Source of the DNA: Candidatus Gastranaerophilales bacterium
Lineage (GTDB): Bacteria; Cyanobacteriota; Vampirovibrionia; Gastranaerophilales; Gastranaerophilaceae
Length of the DNA stretch: 64,000 nucleotides
Direction of reading: 5' to 3'
Assembly (NCBI GenBank): GCA_944325005.1
Contig: CALUYO010000008.1
Location: 1 to 64,000 of the forward strand
A model generated the notes under the pieces. It was given only the letters and a program-made list of their open reading frames with translations. It ran no database searches and was not told the DNA's origin. Below, one piece after another: positions 51,238 through 60,153 of this stretch (positions are counted from its first letter, which is position 1; every line of letters starts with the position of its first letter). Position numbers and translations under genes: made by a program.

Positions 51238-51582
51238 ATGAAATATTTAATTAGAGCAAACAAAGTCGTATTCAGTGGCAATATGAAAATGATTATTAAG
51301 TACGTCTCTGATTTTTATAACTCCGAAGTTAAGGAATGGACTGGAAATTCAGGAGAATGGAATGATTTAGGTCAATTTAAATCTTTTATTGAATCTAAAG
51401 GATATTCAATAAAAGACAAAATTCCATCAAATTGTCGCTGTGAAGGAACTGCAATAACAAACGCAGAATTTAAGAAAATCTGGAGTGAATGCCATTTTGA
51501 TATTAAAACGGTCGCACAAAGACTCCACATAGAAGAACGAATAGTAGCACAAATTGCAAGAAAAATGAAAGTGAGGAAATAA
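51238..51582 (+). CDS. Small protein with a C-terminal helix-turn-helix, coupled to rtcB
   Basis: A 114-residue protein from the ATG at 51238 (AAAGGA eight bases upstream). An earlier start would lack a ribosome site and would read through the palindrome. The first half is alpha/beta without known motifs. The last 40 residues (FDIKTVAQRLHIEERIVAQI, then ARKMKVRK) look like a helix-turn-helix. It ends one base before the rtcB ATG, so the two are co-translated. I do not recognise the family; a regulator or adaptor for RtcB is a guess. Confidence 0.6.
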   Translation: MKYLIRANKVVFSGNMKMIIKYVSDFYNSEVKEWTGNSGEWNDLGQFKSFIESKGYSIKDKIPSNCRCEGTAITNAEFKKIWSECHFDIKTVAQRLHIEERIVAQIARKMKVRK

Positions 51583-51583
51583 T

Positions 51584-52705
51584 ATGTATGAAATTCAAGG
51601 GAAGTATACCTCCGCAAAAATTTTTACAGAAATTGAAGATAAGGATGTAACTGATCAAACGTTTTCGATTTGTAACCATCCTATTTTTAAGGATTGCAAA
51701 GTTCGAATTATGCCAGATTGTCATAAGGGTAAAGGTTGTACCATTGGGTTTACAGCAGAAAAACCTAAGAATGGTGAAATTATTCCAAATATTATTGGGG
51801 TAGATCAGTTTTGTGGAATGCATGTTATAAAATTGAGTGAAAATGACATTACAAATGATTATGAGAAATTGGATAAAGTTATCCGTAGAAATATTCCTTT
51901 TGGAAGGGATGGTAGAAGGAGATTTAGTGAACTTGTACCTGAAGATTTTATTGAAAAAACAAAAAAAATTTGCAAAGATTTTTTGAAAGATAATTTTGTT
52001 AATCACATTAATAAAATCGGTTCATTAGGAGGTGGAAATCATTTTATTTCCCTGGAGAAAGGTGATACCGGAACATACTTGATAATTCATAGTGGGTCAA
52101 GAAATATTGGTTTGAAACTTGCTATCTATTTTCAAGATTTGGCTATCACAAAAAATTGTTACGGAGAGGGTGAACTAAAACAGCTTTCATTTTTAACAGA
52201 TAAAGATGCTCAGGATTATTTAGATTGTGCTGAATTTTGTCGAGAATATGCGAAACTTAATCGTAAAATTATGGCACATGATATAATGGTTGGAATGCGT
52301 TGGAAATTAGATGATGAATTTGAAACTATCCATAACTATATTGGAGAAGATGGGATTATTAGAAAAGGAGCGATTTCTTGCAAAGAAGATGAAAAAGTTT
52401 TAATTCCCCTTAATATGGCAGACGGTTCATTAATTTGTATTGGGAAAGGAAATTCTGATTGGAATAATTCTGCTCCACATGGAGCAGGAAGAACATTGTC
52501 AAGAATGCAAGCAAAAGAACAATTAACAATGCAAGAATATAAAAATCAAATGACAGGGATTTTTTCAAGTTGTATATCTTTGGCAACACTTGATGAGTCT
52601 CCAGGTGCGTATAAAAATAGTGATGAAATAATTAGAGCAATTGAACCATCAGCAAAAATTTTAGACCATCTAAAACCTCTATATAATTTTAAAGCAAAAG
52701 AATAA
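51584..52705 (+). CDS. rtcB: RtcB-type RNA ligase
   Basis: RtcB joins RNA 2',3'-cyclic phosphate or 3'-phosphate ends to 5'-OH ends with GTP and Mn. The 373-residue protein keeps the metal and guanylylation residues: MPDCH (43-47), GVD-x-x-CGM (72-79), GGGNH (about 149), HSGSRN (about 169) and PHGAGR (about 297), where His takes GMP. The usual GVDIGCGM reads GVDQFCGM. It belongs to a short RtcB subgroup, not the archaeal tRNA-splicing type. Neighbours (WYL regulator, helicase-nuclease) suggest repair of RNA cut by toxins or phage, under stress control. GAGGAA precedes the ATG. Confidence 0.92.
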   Translation: MYEIQGKYTSAKIFTEIEDKDVTDQTFSICNHPIFKDCKVRIMPDCHKGKGCTIGFTAEKPKNGEIIPNIIGVDQFCGMHVIKLSENDITNDYEKLDKVIRRNIPFGRDGRRRFSELVPEDFIEKTKKICKDFLKDNFVNHINKIGSLGGGNHFISLEKGDTGTYLIIHSGSRNIGLKLAIYFQDLAITKNCYGEGELKQLSFLTDKDAQDYLDCAEFCREYAKLNRKIMAHDIMVGMRWKLDDEFETIHNYIGEDGIIRKGAISCKEDEKVLIPLNMADGSLICIGKGNSDWNNSAPHGAGRTLSRMQAKEQLTMQEYKNQMTGIFSSCISLATLDESPGAYKNSDEIIRAIEPSAKILDHLKPLYNFKAKE

Positions 52706-52711
52706 ATTTAG

Positions 52712-52728
52712 ACGACCATATTGGACGT
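52712..52728. promoter_or_regulatory. Candidate WYL operator, site 3
   Basis: ACGACC-ATATT-GGACGT, an inverted repeat with one mismatch, lies 37 bases before the WYL gene and just after rtcB. It has the same layout as the sites at 50556 and 51177, which suggests autoregulation by the WYL protein. Confidence 0.5.
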
Positions 52729-52765
52729 ATTTTTATGATACAATAAATTCAATAGGAGTTTAATT

Positions 52766-53722
52766 ATGAAAGATAAACCAAGATATTCGAGAGTTTCTGA
52801 TATTTTAGATTTGATAATATTCATGTTATCAAGATTTAATGGTGTATCTTTGAATGATATCCAAGAACGATATAATATCTCAAGAAGAACTGCAGAAAGA
52901 ATGAGAGATGCCGTATTGGCATCATTTCCTCAGGTTGATGAAATCGAAACAGATGATCGTTGTAAAAGATGGGGATTTACAAACTATTCTTTGAATGAAT
53001 TGGTGACTTTTTCAAATGAGGATATTGCATTATTAGAAAATCTAAAAAAGACTTGTGACAATCTTTCTCAAGCTGAAATTGAAGATATCATAATAAAAAT
53101 GAAAGCTCTAAAGCACAAATTTACGAAAATTGATGATGAAAAAATTGAATTAATTCTTCATTCAGAAGGTTATGCTATAAGGCAGACTCAGAATTTTAAA
53201 GTAGATTTAGAACAGGTATCTGTTATTCGTCAAGCAATAAAAGAAAAAAACAAATTGCGAGCTGAATACCATGATAAAATCAGAATTTTAGAACCTTTGG
53301 GATTAATTTACGGGGAAAAAGTTCATCTTATAGCAAGAGAACCTCAAAAGGGTGAAGGTGAGTATAATTATGTTTTGCATAAATTAAAAAATGTCAAACT
53401 TACAAATGAAACTTTTGATTCAAAAGATTTTAATTTGCAAGAATATTCTCAAAAATCTTTCGGAGTATATTTTGGTGAAATCTATGATGTTAAATTAAAA
53501 TTTATACCGGAAGCAGCGGAAGATGTTATGAATTATAATTTTCATCCGACTCAAAAAATAAATTTGCAAGATGACGGCAGCGTAATAGTAACCTTTAAAG
53601 CAAGTGGTGATAAACATATTATGTGGAACCTTTTTAAATGGGGGAATGCTGTTGAAATTCTTGCACCTAAATCTTTGCATCAAAAGTATCAGGAAACATT
53701 AAAAAGTCTAATTAAAGAATAA
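52766..53722 (+). CDS. WYL-domain transcriptional regulator
   Basis: The 318-residue protein has an N-terminal winged helix (VSLNDIQERYNISRRTAERM, RDAVLASFP) and a C-terminal WYL domain (ILEPLGLIYGEKVHLIAREP, the usual W-Y-L replaced by V-H-L) plus a WCX-like tail. WYL proteins sense nucleic-acid ligands or damage and control defence genes (BrxR/CapW type). It lies between rtcB and the helicase gene in one direction. AGGAG stands before the ATG, and an inverted repeat (52712) stands upstream. Confidence 0.88.
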   Translation: MKDKPRYSRVSDILDLIIFMLSRFNGVSLNDIQERYNISRRTAERMRDAVLASFPQVDEIETDDRCKRWGFTNYSLNELVTFSNEDIALLENLKKTCDNLSQAEIEDIIIKMKALKHKFTKIDDEKIELILHSEGYAIRQTQNFKVDLEQVSVIRQAIKEKNKLRAEYHDKIRILEPLGLIYGEKVHLIAREPQKGEGEYNYVLHKLKNVKLTNETFDSKDFNLQEYSQKSFGVYFGEIYDVKLKFIPEAAEDVMNYNFHPTQKINLQDDGSVIVTFKASGDKHIMWNLFKWGNAVEILAPKSLHQKYQETLKSLIKE

Positions 53723-53739
53723 AAAAGGAATTTTATAAA

Positions 53740-56700
53740 ATGACAATAACACCAAATTCAAAGCAACAGGAATGTATTGATAATATTGATGGCAAATATC
53801 TTGTACTTGCAGGACCTGGTACAGGTAAAACTTTTACAATGATTCAAAGAATTAAGAATATGATTGAAAAAGGTATTAATCCTGAAAAGATTTTGTGTCT
53901 TACTTTTTCTGATGCTGCAACTAATGAAGTTAAAACAAGGCTTGAAAAAGAATTAGGTAAGCTTGATGTCGGTGTTAATGTATATACTTATCATGGCTTT
54001 TGTAATGAAATTATTTTAGAAAATACAATTGATTTTGAGTTGTCTGACAATATAAAAGTAATACCTGATGCGGTATCAATCTCTCTTATAAAAGAATGTA
54101 TTGATGAAATCGATTCAAAAGTTTATAGGACAAAAAGAAATGATCCTTATTATTTTATAAAAGAAATTAGAGATAATATAAAAGAAATCAAAGCAAACAG
54201 ATTGACCAAAGAAAAATTCTTCTACAATATAGAAACAAATAGAGATTGGGCACCGAAATTTTTTGAATTAAAAAATCGACTGGCAGAATTAAACGAAAAC
54301 AATAAGAAAGTTCCTAAAAAATTATTAACAGATATTGACGATATTGAAAAGAGAATCGCAAAAGTTAAAGAGATTTGGAAATTTTATGAGTTATATAAGT
54401 CAAAAATGGAAGAACAAAGATATTTTGATTTTAGCGATATGATAAATCTAGTTTTAGAAAAATTTGAAACTGATTCTGCCTTCTTATCAAAAATTGCGAA
54501 TAAATATGAATATATTTTGGTTGATGAGTATCAAGATACAAACAAAAATCAAAATGAAATAGTTTTTCATTTAACTAAAGCTCTTGAGAGTGAAAATGTG
54601 TTTGTCGTTGGAGATGATGATCAAATTATATATACATTTCAAGGAGCAAGAATTGATAATGTAGAGAGGTTTTTAAAAGAATTTCCGGACACTAAAGTTA
54701 TTTGTCTAAAAGAAAATATGCGATCTACTCAAAATATTCTTGATACAGCGAGAAAAATTGTAGAACAAGATGATAAAAGGTTAGAAATTAATCCTGAATT
54801 TGCGCAATATAATATTGATAAACATTTAGTTTCTAAAAATACAAAATTACCATTCAAAGATAGAAAAGTGAGGTTTTATCATTATGCAGACATTCTCCAA
54901 GAGTATCAGGAAATTGTTGATGAAATTGTAAGTCTTATTGAATCAGATGATTGTCCTAAAGATGATAGTAGCAATAAAAAGCTATCAGAAATTGCAATAC
55001 TTACAAGGGATAATAATTCTCTGTCTACATTTGCTGAAATGCTAAAAGAAAAAAATATTCCATCAGAATTAAAAGAAGGTAAGAGTATATTTCAAATAAT
55101 ATCTTCAAATATTTTGTATTATTATATGCAATTACTTATAAATCCTGAGCTGCATTCTGATAAATTTTTCAGATTAGCATTATCACAACCTTTTAATATT
55201 CACCCAAAGGATTTTGAAACTATTTATAATCAAAAATCTCATTACAAATCTTTTGTAGAAATGATAAATTCTATTGATAAAAAAGAGCTTATAGAGCCTG
55301 AAAAAATAGATAAATTTATCAATATTTTTAATCATTTGTTGTCTTACAAAACAAATGAAACATTAAAAAATGTAGTTTTAGAAATTGGATGCAAAACCGG
55401 GATATTTGATTATTATATTAATTCTGAGACTAATAGAATAGAAAATATTTCAGGACTAAAAAAACTTGTAGATGAAGCTGTTAATTTTTCAAACACTCAA
55501 AAGAAAATCAGTATAGAAGAATTTGTAGAATATTTGACAATGTGTTTTACTGATGAAATTCCGATAAAAATAGACAAATCTCCTGTTGCAATGAATGCTG
55601 TTCAATTATCAACTTATCATTCAGCAAAAGGGCGAGAATTTGAATATGTTTATATGCCTACTCTGAAAAACAGGGATTGGGAAAGTAGTTCAAAATCTTT
55701 AAGACCTATAGTTCCCTTAGATGCATCAGAGTACAAAACAGATAATGAGTTAAGAGAGTTAAAAAAATCAGATTGCATTAAACTTTTATATGTCGGTATG
55801 ACAAGAGCAAAACATACATTAAGACTTTCTTACCCTAAAAATATTAACGGTTCAACTCAAACTCCTACAAAATTTATCAGTAGCATTGAAGATGTTTTTG
55901 AAATAGAACAGGAACCTTTTACTTATGACAGTTCGACCTTCTTATTAGGAAATATAAAAGCTCTCAGAAAACTCGATTATGACTACGAAAAAGATTTTTG
56001 TTCTATGGTTGATAAAAAACTTGAAGGAAAAGCATTTTCCCCAAGTGCAGTGAATACTTATTTAAAATGTCCACGCCAGTATTTTTATAATTATATTCTA
56101 GATTTATCTCCAAAAGACGGAAATCCTGATCCTTTGAGCTTTGGTAAAGCTGTCCATTCAGCTTGTGAGTTTGCTGTAAAATTTGCCAAACTAAATAATG
56201 AATATCCAACAAAAGAAGAGTTTATAAATGAATTTAAAAAGGCATTAGATAAATTGCCTATGTCGAGTTATAAACAACGAGAAATTTATATTGAACGAGG
56301 AGAAAAGGCTCTTAGTGAATATTATATTCAGATGTGCAACACTCCAAGTTCAATGCTCTATGAAGTTGAAAAACCTATAAATTTTGAGCTTGATGGAATA
56401 AAATTTTATGGAATTATAGACAGGATAGATAAGAATTCTGACGGAACTTACACTATTTATGACTATAAAACAGGTGGCGCAAAAGATTCAAAAATTATTT
56501 GCCCAGATGGAAAGCACGAAGATTATTACAATCAAATGGGGCTATATAAATATTATTTTGAAAAATCTACAGGTAATACTGTGAAAGAAACAATATTTAT
56601 TTTCCCTGAAGAATTTACAGATAATTTTACTTTGAATTTAACTCAAGACGACTGCAAAGCTATTGATGAAAAATTTAAAGAAGCAATTTCAAACATAAAA

Positions 56701-56769
56701 AATTATAAATTTAATCCAACTCCAGGTAATGAAACTTGTAAATATTGCCCTTATAAAGATTTTTGCTAA
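53740..56769 (+). CDS. UvrD-type helicase fused to a Cas4/AddB-type Fe-S nuclease
   Basis: The 1009-residue protein joins a superfamily 1 helicase (Walker A AGPGTGKT, 24-31; YILVDEYQDT, about 257; VVGDDDQIIYTFQGA; STYHSAKGREFEYVY; LLYVGMTRAKHTLRL) with a C-terminal nuclease (about 760-1009: AVNTYLKCPRQYFYNY, DRIDKNSDGTYTIYDYKTGG). One Cys near 776 and ETCKYCPYKDFC at the end form the 4Fe-4S site of Cas4/AddB nucleases. It can unwind and degrade DNA ends. It follows the WYL gene by 17 bases with AAGGA upstream, so it is in the same operon. It probably acts in DNA repair or anti-phage defence. Confidence 0.92.
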   Translation: MTITPNSKQQECIDNIDGKYLVLAGPGTGKTFTMIQRIKNMIEKGINPEKILCLTFSDAATNEVKTRLEKELGKLDVGVNVYTYHGFCNEIILENTIDFELSDNIKVIPDAVSISLIKECIDEIDSKVYRTKRNDPYYFIKEIRDNIKEIKANRLTKEKFFYNIETNRDWAPKFFELKNRLAELNENNKKVPKKLLTDIDDIEKRIAKVKEIWKFYELYKSKMEEQRYFDFSDMINLVLEKFETDSAFLSKIANKYEYILVDEYQDTNKNQNEIVFHLTKALESENVFVVGDDDQIIYTFQGARIDNVERFLKEFPDTKVICLKENMRSTQNILDTARKIVEQDDKRLEINPEFAQYNIDKHLVSKNTKLPFKDRKVRFYHYADILQEYQEIVDEIVSLIESDDCPKDDSSNKKLSEIAILTRDNNSLSTFAEMLKEKNIPSELKEGKSIFQIISSNILYYYMQLLINPELHSDKFFRLALSQPFNIHPKDFETIYNQKSHYKSFVEMINSIDKKELIEPEKIDKFINIFNHLLSYKTNETLKNVVLEIGCKTGIFDYYINSETNRIENISGLKKLVDEAVNFSNTQKKISIEEFVEYLTMCFTDEIPIKIDKSPVAMNAVQLSTYHSAKGREFEYVYMPTLKNRDWESSSKSLRPIVPLDASEYKTDNELRELKKSDCIKLLYVGMTRAKHTLRLSYPKNINGSTQTPTKFISSIEDVFEIEQEPFTYDSSTFLLGNIKALRKLDYDYEKDFCSMVDKKLEGKAFSPSAVNTYLKCPRQYFYNYILDLSPKDGNPDPLSFGKAVHSACEFAVKFAKLNNEYPTKEEFINEFKKALDKLPMSSYKQREIYIERGEKALSEYYIQMCNTPSSMLYEVEKPINFELDGIKFYGIIDRIDKNSDGTYTIYDYKTGGAKDSKIICPDGKHEDYYNQMGLYKYYFEKSTGNTVKETIFIFPEEFTDNFTLNLTQDDCKAIDEKFKEAISNIKNYKFNPTPGNETCKYCPYKDFC

Positions 56770-56790
56770 ATTTTTCCAAATTAATTTAGT

Positions 56791-58266
56791 TTAAAAGAGT
56801 TTGTGTAAGCCTAGTTGTTTGAACCTAGCATATTTCATAGCTTTATATTCTTCTGATTTAACATAATTGGCCATTGCATTGACTCGTTCAAGTGTTGAAG
56901 CTACATTGTTATTTTGCTTAACTTGAATAATTAATTGAGAAAATGCATCAACTTGATCATCATGTCGACCATATGGAAATGATACAATTTCTGTCCTAAA
57001 ATCATCTAACCAAGGTGCATTACTTTTTAAATATACTTGTCCATATTCTAATGGTCCATTTGCATAATTTGCTCTTACTATTTTGGAATCTTTAGGGTTA
57101 AATTTTATCGGATAAATATTTCTTTTTGAAAGTTCTTGTAAAAGCAATTCAGTACTAGTTGTTGCCTCAATAACTATATTTCTGCATTGGTACTTTTGAG
57201 CCTGTGCTATTATTTCTAGTGGTAATTTTCCAATATCAATTTTATCCCTATATATATCTGTAATGTATATATTTTCTTCAACGACAATCGCAGTAATACA
57301 TACGGTATAATCATTATTATTACCTGTTTTAAAAGCAATATCCCAGCTTTGAAAAACAGTCCCATTTGAAGGTATTGAATCTGTATATTTAAAGTGTTCA
57401 AAATTAATAATGTTACCTTTTTCCGGAATTGGAAGCTGTTGATATTGTGCCGAAAAATTATAATTACTCATTGTTTTTTTGAGATTTAAAATATCACCAA
57501 GTGCTTCAATTTCAGGACATAATACTTCTCCTGCTTGTCTTGTAATTATTTTGCCATTAGATAATAAATATTCTTCATTTGATTCAGCAATTGCAGGTAA
57601 AGACAACACATCCCAACCATCTTGTTTTAATAAGTGTGCGGTTAAGTCATCTACGTGTAAACGTTGCATTACAAGAATAATTACACCTTCTTGTTTATTA
57701 TCAAGTCTTGAGGCTAAGGTATTATCATACCAGTCATTAACGCTTTCTCTGATTGTCTGAGACATAGCATCTGCAGCTTTAATAGGATCGTCAATAATTA
57801 TGTAGTTACCACCACTACCGGTTAATGTGCCTCCTACGGAGGTTGCATGGCAATATCCATTTTTTGTAGTTTCAAGTAAATGCTCAGTTTGTTTATTTGG
57901 ATTTAATCTTGTAGCAAATGTTTCTTTATAAAAATCAGAATTCATTAATTTTTTTCTATCTCTAGAAAATTTATTTGCTAATTCTTGAGAGTAACTTACA
58001 CAAACAATTCTTTCATTCGGGTTTCGCCCAAGTAACCAAGCAGGCAGAGCAATAGAAGCTAACGTTGATTTCATTTTCCTTGGTGGCATATTAATTATAA
58101 CTCTTTTATGTTTTTTCTCCGCACACTGTTGTAATTTGTCAGCTAAAATCTGCAAGTATTTTGCGGGAATAAAAGGTTGAGAATTATCAATTTCTGAAAA
58201 TACTTTTTGTACAAATGTGTAAAAATCTGTTCTCATAGCAGCTTGTAATACTTTTTTATCATTCAT
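56791..58266 (-). CDS. terL: Phage terminase large subunit
   Basis: TerL cuts and pumps phage DNA into proheads. The 491-residue protein has the ATPase (MPPRKMKSTLASIALPAWLL for Walker A, YIIIDDPIKAADAM for Walker B) and a RNase H-fold nuclease (FQSWDIAFKTG, NIVIEATTSTELL, HDDQVDAFSQLI with acidic metal residues). It is intact. It overlaps the DUF5681 gene by one base. No portal, capsid or tail gene lies in the window, so this is either the edge of a prophage or a detached packaging module. Confidence 0.9.
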   Translation of the reverse strand: MNDKKVLQAAMRTDFYTFVQKVFSEIDNSQPFIPAKYLQILADKLQQCAEKKHKRVIINMPPRKMKSTLASIALPAWLLGRNPNERIVCVSYSQELANKFSRDRKKLMNSDFYKETFATRLNPNKQTEHLLETTKNGYCHATSVGGTLTGSGGNYIIIDDPIKAADAMSQTIRESVNDWYDNTLASRLDNKQEGVIILVMQRLHVDDLTAHLLKQDGWDVLSLPAIAESNEEYLLSNGKIITRQAGEVLCPEIEALGDILNLKKTMSNYNFSAQYQQLPIPEKGNIINFEHFKYTDSIPSNGTVFQSWDIAFKTGNNNDYTVCITAIVVEENIYITDIYRDKIDIGKLPLEIIAQAQKYQCRNIVIEATTSTELLLQELSKRNIYPIKFNPKDSKIVRANYANGPLEYGQVYLKSNAPWLDDFRTEIVSFPYGRHDDQVDAFSQLIIQVKQNNNVASTLERVNAMANYVKSEEYKAMKYARFKQLGLHKLF

Positions 58267-58634
58267 TATTTGCTATTCCTTTCTATGAAATCTCTAAGAA
58301 TTTTAGCATCTTCAATTGAAAGATTTTCTTCTATGTCCTTAGGTTTTATTGGTAAAGTACTCATTATACTGGTTACCAACTTTATTGATGTCATATTCCC
58401 ATTTAGAGCACTTGTTATAAGTCTTTTAATAAGTGCCCTTTGTTTTGTCATTGTCTTAATACTACCTCCCTCTTTTAAGGTTATAGTTTCTTCTAACTCG
58501 TCCTGAAAATCAGTCTTAAAATCTTGAATAAGCTTAGGTCTACCTTTTGGATTTCCACTGATTCCTGGCTTAAATTGATGTTCTTTAGGCGGTTTTTTGT
58601 AACCTACTTCATAATCCTTATTAAGATCTGACAT
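58266..58634 (-). CDS. DUF5681 protein (probable terminase small subunit partner)
   Basis: The 122-residue protein starts VGYKKPPKEHQFKPGISGNP then KGRPK, the DUF5681 signature. Such proteins stand just before terL in many prophages and probably recognise DNA like a small terminase subunit. Its stop overlaps the start of terL, and its start overlaps the methyltransferase stop by one base, so all three genes are coupled. Confidence 0.82.
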   Translation of the reverse strand: MSDLNKDYEVGYKKPPKEHQFKPGISGNPKGRPKLIQDFKTDFQDELEETITLKEGGSIKTMTKQRALIKRLITSALNGNMTSIKLVTSIMSTLPIKPKDIEENLSIEDAKILRDFIERNSK

Positions 58635-59914
58635 TATTGATTGTCTCCTATATTTCCTATTAATTCAGCCTTTTGCCCTGTTAATTTTTCAAATCTGTGA
58701 ATAATTACATCACAATAATGGGGATCAATTTCAATTAATCGAGCTCTTCGATGGATTTTCTCTGCCGCAATTAAAGTAGAGCCAGAACCTGCAAAAATAT
58801 CCATTACAATATCATTTGGGTCTGAACAATCTAAAAGTGCATCCATAATTAGGCTTGAGGGCTTTACTGTAGGATGCAGTTTTAGTAGTTCTTTTGCTTG
58901 CGGATTTGAAACGTGCATTCCCTTATAGCTCCAGATATTAGTTCTATAGCGTCCGTATGAACCTAATTGAATATTGTTTGTATGTGGAGCTGTCCCGTTT
59001 TTATAAACAAATATCATTTCATGTTGAGAACGATATAAACTTCCTAACCCAGCACTACATTTATCCCAAATACAAACGTTTTTAAGTTCATCAAATACAG
59101 AATTCCCGGCTGTAACTATTTCTTCAATGTGTTTCCAATCCATGCAACCGAAATGAATAGAGCCATCTTTTGAAAATTCTTTTTGCAACCTCATAGCAGA
59201 TTTGAGAAAATTTATAAATTCACCTTTAGACATTTCGCCTGAAGCTTGATAAAATTCTTTGTGCTCTTTTTTAGTTGTAACATTCCCTTGAATTTTAACA
59301 TTATATGGATAGTCTACAAATGCTATATCTGCTTTGCCGTCTTTAAACAATAATTGATATACTTTGTAATCTAACGCATCCCCATTAATTAAAATATGTT
59401 TTGCTAATTTCCAGATGTCACCGACTTTTGAACGGGGAATTATTTCTAAATCATTTGGTAATTCATCTTCTGACGTTTCGTTTATAACAGTTTCGTTTAT
59501 AACAGTTTCGTTTACTATCAAATCGATTTCTGGGATTTCAAAACCTGTTAAAATTGTTTCGTAACCAATATCAGTAAGGTATTGAAGTTCAATTTTTAGA
59601 ACTTCTTTATCCCAACCTGCGAGTTCTGCAATTCTATTTTCGGCTATAATAAAAGCTTTAATATCATTGTCTGATAGATGCTCTAAACAAATAACCTGAA
59701 TTTCTTCAATGCCTTGCTCTTTTGCAACTTCATATCTTAGATTGCCTGCTAAAATCATCTTGTTTTTGTTTATTATGGGCGGGTTAAGAAATTTAAATTG
59801 TTTATATGCAGCTCCAAGTATTGATTTCTGTTTTTCAGGGTGAAGGCGAGGATTATTGGGGTTAGGTTTTAGATCTTTTACCTTGACTGTAATGAGTTTA
59901 TTACTTACAAACAT
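58634..59914 (-). CDS. ParB-like domain fused to an adenine/cytosine DNA methyltransferase
   Basis: The 426-residue protein has an N-terminal ParB/Srx-like domain (VKVKDLKPNPNNPRLHPEKQ, AGNLRYEVAKEQG) and a methyltransferase (motif IV near 201 and DIFAGSGSTLIAAEKI near 375). The catalytic motif reads DYPYN in place of the normal DPPYN. The ParB-MTase, DUF5681, terL order is a common phage set. A 15-base tandem repeat codes for NETVI repeats in the linker. A ribosome site AGGAGG stands before the ATG. Confidence 0.88.
   Translation of the reverse strand: MFVSNKLITVKVKDLKPNPNNPRLHPEKQKSILGAAYKQFKFLNPPIINKNKMILAGNLRYEVAKEQGIEEIQVICLEHLSDNDIKAFIIAENRIAELAGWDKEVLKIELQYLTDIGYETILTGFEIPEIDLIVNETVINETVINETSEDELPNDLEIIPRSKVGDIWKLAKHILINGDALDYKVYQLLFKDGKADIAFVDYPYNVKIQGNVTTKKEHKEFYQASGEMSKGEFINFLKSAMRLQKEFSKDGSIHFGCMDWKHIEEIVTAGNSVFDELKNVCIWDKCSAGLGSLYRSQHEMIFVYKNGTAPHTNNIQLGSYGRYRTNIWSYKGMHVSNPQAKELLKLHPTVKPSSLIMDALLDCSDPNDIVMDIFAGSGSTLIAAEKIHRRARLIEIDPHYCDVIIHRFEKLTGQKAELIGNIGDNQ
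59475..59514 (-). repeat. 15-bp in-frame tandem repeat in the methyltransferase linker
   Basis: The unit GTTTCGTTTATAACA occurs at 59475-59489 and 59490-59504, then 10 bases of a third copy. On the coding strand it gives repeated Asn-Glu-Thr-Val-Ile. Copy-number change would alter linker length without frameshift. Confidence 0.8.
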
Positions 59915-60153
59915 TGGTTTTCCTCCTATTTATATCACTAAAAGTCTTGTTATTACTTTATTATACAACTTTAAATAGTTTGTAAAGCCCTCCAGAAAAA
60001 GAAAACAACTAGTAAATTTTCTTAAAACGCAATACTAGAGATTGATACAGCGATATTTTAATGATTTTACAAAAATTTATGTACATTTGTATCACCGAAC
60101 TTGACATAGTTGTACTTTAATATGATTTATATAAACAAACAAAAGGAGGTAAC
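59915..60153. other. Divergent promoter region of the methyltransferase and FtsZ-like genes
   Basis: No gene is visible. TTGACA (60100-60105) is a possible -35 element for the plus-strand gene at 60154, but no well-spaced -10 box was found. The repeat TTGTA is present twice (60081-60095 and 60110-60115). AAAGGAGG stands just before the ATG at 60154. Confidence 0.35.

Noticed and set aside
51503-52006. 167-codon minus-strand open frame over rtcB
   Set aside because: It is antisense to rtcB and its Phe/Ile/Asn-rich product is what antisense of an A/T-rich gene gives; no start signal.
59475-59514. CRISPR-like repeat
   Set aside because: The units are contiguous 15-base copies inside a coding frame, with no spacers.
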